Source: Bacteroidales bacterium (GTDB taxonomy: Bacteria > Bacteroidota > Bacteroidia > Bacteroidales > UBA3663). Taken from it: a DNA stretch of 6,324 nucleotides. Both the position numbers and the translations under genes were made by a program. Each line of letters opens with the position of its first letter. Within the stretch, counting starts at the first letter, position 1. The notes under the pieces are model-generated. The model saw only the letters and a list, made by a program, of their open reading frames with translations. It was not told where the DNA came from and did no database searches. The DNA lies in assembly GCA_017632695.1 (NCBI GenBank), contig JAGBQS010000215.1:1-6324 (forward strand), given 5' to 3'. Below, piece by piece: positions 4,342 to 6,324 of this stretch.

Positions 4342-5904
4342 ATGACAAATAACTTCAGACAAATAACCCGAACCGTCCTGAGCACCCTGACACTGGGTGC
4401 CCTGCTGACAGCCTGCTTTGACGATAACGAGTCCGAAACCGTTGTGACCGACTACTCCAACTGCACGGTTACCTCGATGAGCCTTTCGGCCAACGCGAAA
4501 GTCTGCTCCAACCTGTCAAACTATTCCTTCACCATCGATCAGTTAGGTACCTCCGATACCGCGCTGATTGCCAACTGGCGTTCCGTGTGGGAAAAGGACG
4601 AATACACACTGCAGCCGGGCGTCATCTTTAACCAGGATTCCCTGCCCGTGGGCTCCATTGCCGATTCCATCAAGATCTCGCTCTCGTACTCGTCGCCCTA
4701 CTCGGTGATCTTCTACCAGTACGACGAGGATATGAACCTGCTGAACCGGACTAACTATTCGGACACGCAGATCGTGTGGTTCGATGACTACGCCGTGACC
4801 CGCTTAGAGATTGTGGCGCAGGACCGGCTGACCAACAAGAGCTACTTTGTGAAGATGAACGTACACACCTGCCCGACGGATACCATCCGATGGAAGTACC
4901 TGGCAGGAACGGATCTGTTTGATATGACGGAGGTGACGGACCAGCGCGTGGATACCCTGGGACGCACCCTCTGCTGGTTTACCACGCTGAGCAGCACGCA
5001 GGAGGTACGCACCGCCTCGCTGACCGGCGACATTACCGAGTGGAGCAGCCCGCAGACGGTTAACGCACCCGCCACTATCCAGCTGGGTACCCTGCTGAAC
5101 TGGAACGGAACCCTGTACGCCGTGGGAGCCGACAGCACCCTGCTGAAGTCCGCCGACGGACTGAACTGGACTGCCGCTGCCGCCGATTTTAAATTTGTCA
5201 ACCTTATAGGAGCCCAGCTGCCGATTTATAAAAAAGCGGCAAGCGAATCGGACGATACATATAACGAACACCTGTGCGCCATTGTGGCCCTGAACGGTGA
5301 GCATCATTTTACGCGCCTCACCAAGGACAGCGCCGCGTGGCGTTTGGATACCGCGCTGATCTGCGACGGCGTCCAGTCGTCGAAGCTGCCGGACGGTTTC
5401 CCGGTGGGCGGTTATACCCGTCCCATTTCCGTTGCCGCAAAACCCAGCAAGGGTAATACAACTTCACGCCTCTATATTTCTGGAGGTATTAGGGCCGACG
5501 GCACTTTGCTCTCGAGCACGTGGAGCAGCGACGGCTCCTATTGGGTTGAATTTCCGCAAAACATCCTGCCTCCGATGAAGAATGCCAGCATCATCCGGTA
5601 CACACTGGATGCGGACGAACCCGGCACCTTCTGGATCATGCAGCCCGGCCTGATGCAGGACGGCCATGTAACCGATACGCTGTACTTCAGCCAGAACAGC
5701 GGCGTTACGTGGAAGAAGCTGTACCGCGAATATCCGCAGTATGCCGATACCTACAAGGTGGACCCGATTGCCTGCCACTCGGCCTTCATGAACCCGAGGA
5801 ACTATTACATGTACTTCTTTGGCGGCGTGGACGAGAACGGCAACCAGCGCAGCACCATTCAGGGCGGCCAGCTGCAGGATCTGGACTTCGAACAGGCACG
5901 TTAA
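4342..5904 (+). CDS. DUF6242-like surface lipoprotein with beta-propeller-like repeats
   Basis: A 520-residue exported lipoprotein of unknown function. The signal peptide spans residues 1-24 with lipobox LTAC; Cys25 is the lipidation site. The residues after it, FDDNESE, are acid-rich and resemble the Bacteroidota lipoprotein export signal, which predicts display on the cell surface. The N-terminal domain (about 38-177) has the pattern TVTSMSLS...YSFTIDQ...VIFNQDSLPVG...VKMNVH, which I recognise from Bacteroidales DUF6242 proteins. The rest reads like a beta-propeller, with Asp-box-like motifs at SADGLNW (270-276), SSDGSYW (395-401) and SQNSGVTW (450-457), and Gly-Gly strand ends (GGIRADG 381-387, GGVDENG 494-500). 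No catalytic residues are evident. The next gene, an outer-membrane barrel, follows after 22 bases and is probably co-transcribed. ATG 4342 is the only start that retains the signal peptide. Family call fairly confident from memory; function unknown. Confidence 0.85.
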   Translation: MTNNFRQITRTVLSTLTLGALLTACFDDNESETVVTDYSNCTVTSMSLSANAKVCSNLSNYSFTIDQLGTSDTALIANWRSVWEKDEYTLQPGVIFNQDSLPVGSIADSIKISLSYSSPYSVIFYQYDEDMNLLNRTNYSDTQIVWFDDYAVTRLEIVAQDRLTNKSYFVKMNVHTCPTDTIRWKYLAGTDLFDMTEVTDQRVDTLGRTLCWFTTLSSTQEVRTASLTGDITEWSSPQTVNAPATIQLGTLLNWNGTLYAVGADSTLLKSADGLNWTAAAADFKFVNLIGAQLPIYKKAASESDDTYNEHLCAIVALNGEHHFTRLTKDSAAWRLDTALICDGVQSSKLPDGFPVGGYTRPISVAAKPSKGNTTSRLYISGGIRADGTLLSSTWSSDGSYWVEFPQNILPPMKNASIIRYTLDADEPGTFWIMQPGLMQDGHVTDTLYFSQNSGVTWKKLYREYPQYADTYKVDPIACHSAFMNPRNYYMYFFGGVDENGNQRSTIQGGQLQDLDFEQAR

Positions 5905-5926
5905 CCCCTAACCCACCCCGGCACGC

Positions 5927-6324
5927 ATGAAACAGTTCCTCTGGTCAGTCATCGTCCTCGTGCTCTTCTCGCCCCTCAGGGCGCAGGAGAAGGAGTACAT
6001 GTACGAGATTGGCGGCGGACTGGGTGCCAGCTGGGGATACGGCGACGTGAACCGGAGCAGCGCACTGTACGACCCGTCGCTGGCCGCCGACCTGCTTTTC
6101 CGCTATAACTTCAACCTGCGATGGTCCGTGGCTGCCGACCTCTCGACTTCCGGACTGAAGGGCGACAGCAAGGACTTTGACAACGTCTTTCCGGGCAACA
6201 CGCGCTGGCAGTTCGACCGCCGCTTCTGGCAGTTAGGCATCCGGCCGGAGTTCTCGTTCTGGAACTACGGCTGGGGCAGCGATTACCGCGAGAAGCACCG
6301 CGTGGCTCCTTTCCTGACTGCGGG
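5927..6324 (+). CDS. DUF6089-like outer-membrane beta-barrel protein, N-terminal part (cut by window edge)
   Basis: The frame opens at ATG 5927-5929 and stays open for 132 codons to the right edge. The first residues, MKQFLWSVIVLVLFSPLRAQ, form a signal peptide with likely cleavage after Ala19. The mature part begins EKEYMYEIGGGLGASWGYGDVNRSS, then has alternating strand segments such as LLFRYNFNLRWSVAADLSTS, KDFDNVFPGNTRWQFDRRFWQLG and PEFSFWNYGWG. This order of motifs (YEIGGGLG, GDVN, FRYNFNLRW, F.NVFPGN) fits the DUF6089 family of predicted outer-membrane barrels in Bacteroidota; members have no established function. Usual length is somewhat over 200 residues, so more than half may be present. 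It follows the lipoprotein gene by 22 bases without a promoter-like core, suggesting one transcript. In related genomes I recall uppS and bamA downstream of this family, but that lies outside the window and is unverified. Confidence 0.85.
   Translation, partial: MKQFLWSVIVLVLFSPLRAQEKEYMYEIGGGLGASWGYGDVNRSSALYDPSLAADLLFRYNFNLRWSVAADLSTSGLKGDSKDFDNVFPGNTRWQFDRRFWQLGIRPEFSFWNYGWGSDYREKHRVAPFLTA

Noticed and set aside
4335..4352. Five-codon frame (MSNDK) overlapping the lipoprotein start
   Set aside because: It overlaps the real start in another frame and has no sign of regulatory design such as codons tied to a pathway; most likely chance.

Overview
The window looks like a chromosomal housekeeping segment from a member of the Bacteroidota, most likely order Bacteroidales (Bacteroides/Prevotella/Paraprevotella-like). 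Three things point there. The proteins read like Bacteroidales versions of ArgH, PyrE, ComF, RecX and PrmC. There is a lipoprotein of the DUF6242 type followed by a DUF6089-type outer-membrane barrel, both families I know only from this group. Three promoter-like cores of the Bacteroidota -7 type (TATCTTTG or TATCTTCG) sit upstream of genes. Base composition is near half GC by eye, with AT-rich intergenic regions. I cannot name the species.

Layout. From 1 to 4157 all genes are on the minus strand. Reading in the direction of transcription, prmC (release-factor methyltransferase), recX (RecA regulator) and comF (phosphoribosyltransferase-like) form a tightly overlapping operon (4157 to 2001). 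Then comes a 142-base gap holding the pyrE promoter, followed by pyrE (1858 to 1220). A 212-base gap full of short repeats separates pyrE from a small SRPBCC-fold gene (1007 to 549). Twelve bases further on argH begins (536) and runs off the left edge. On the plus strand, a DUF6242-like surface lipoprotein (4342-5904) is followed after 22 bases by the start of a DUF6089-like outer-membrane beta-barrel (5927 to the right edge). The two blocks diverge from an A-tract-rich 184-base region (4158-4341).

How the genes work together. PyrE and ArgH belong to pyrimidine and arginine synthesis, two pathways that share carbamoyl phosphate. The prmC-recX-comF genes serve translation termination and DNA repair or uptake. 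They overlap by 4 and about 14 bases, so translational coupling is likely. The plus-strand pair is a cell-envelope module.

I found no mobile element, CRISPR array, rRNA, tRNA or defence system. The most unusual points are a run of about eleven 12-bp repeats that adds a tetrapeptide-repeat linker inside PrmC, a two-part heptamer/hairpin repeat element at 1021-1164, a TTTACAC array that runs into the pyrE stop codon, an inverted repeat flanking the pyrE promoter core, and A7 tracts spaced exactly 21 bp apart between the divergent genes.
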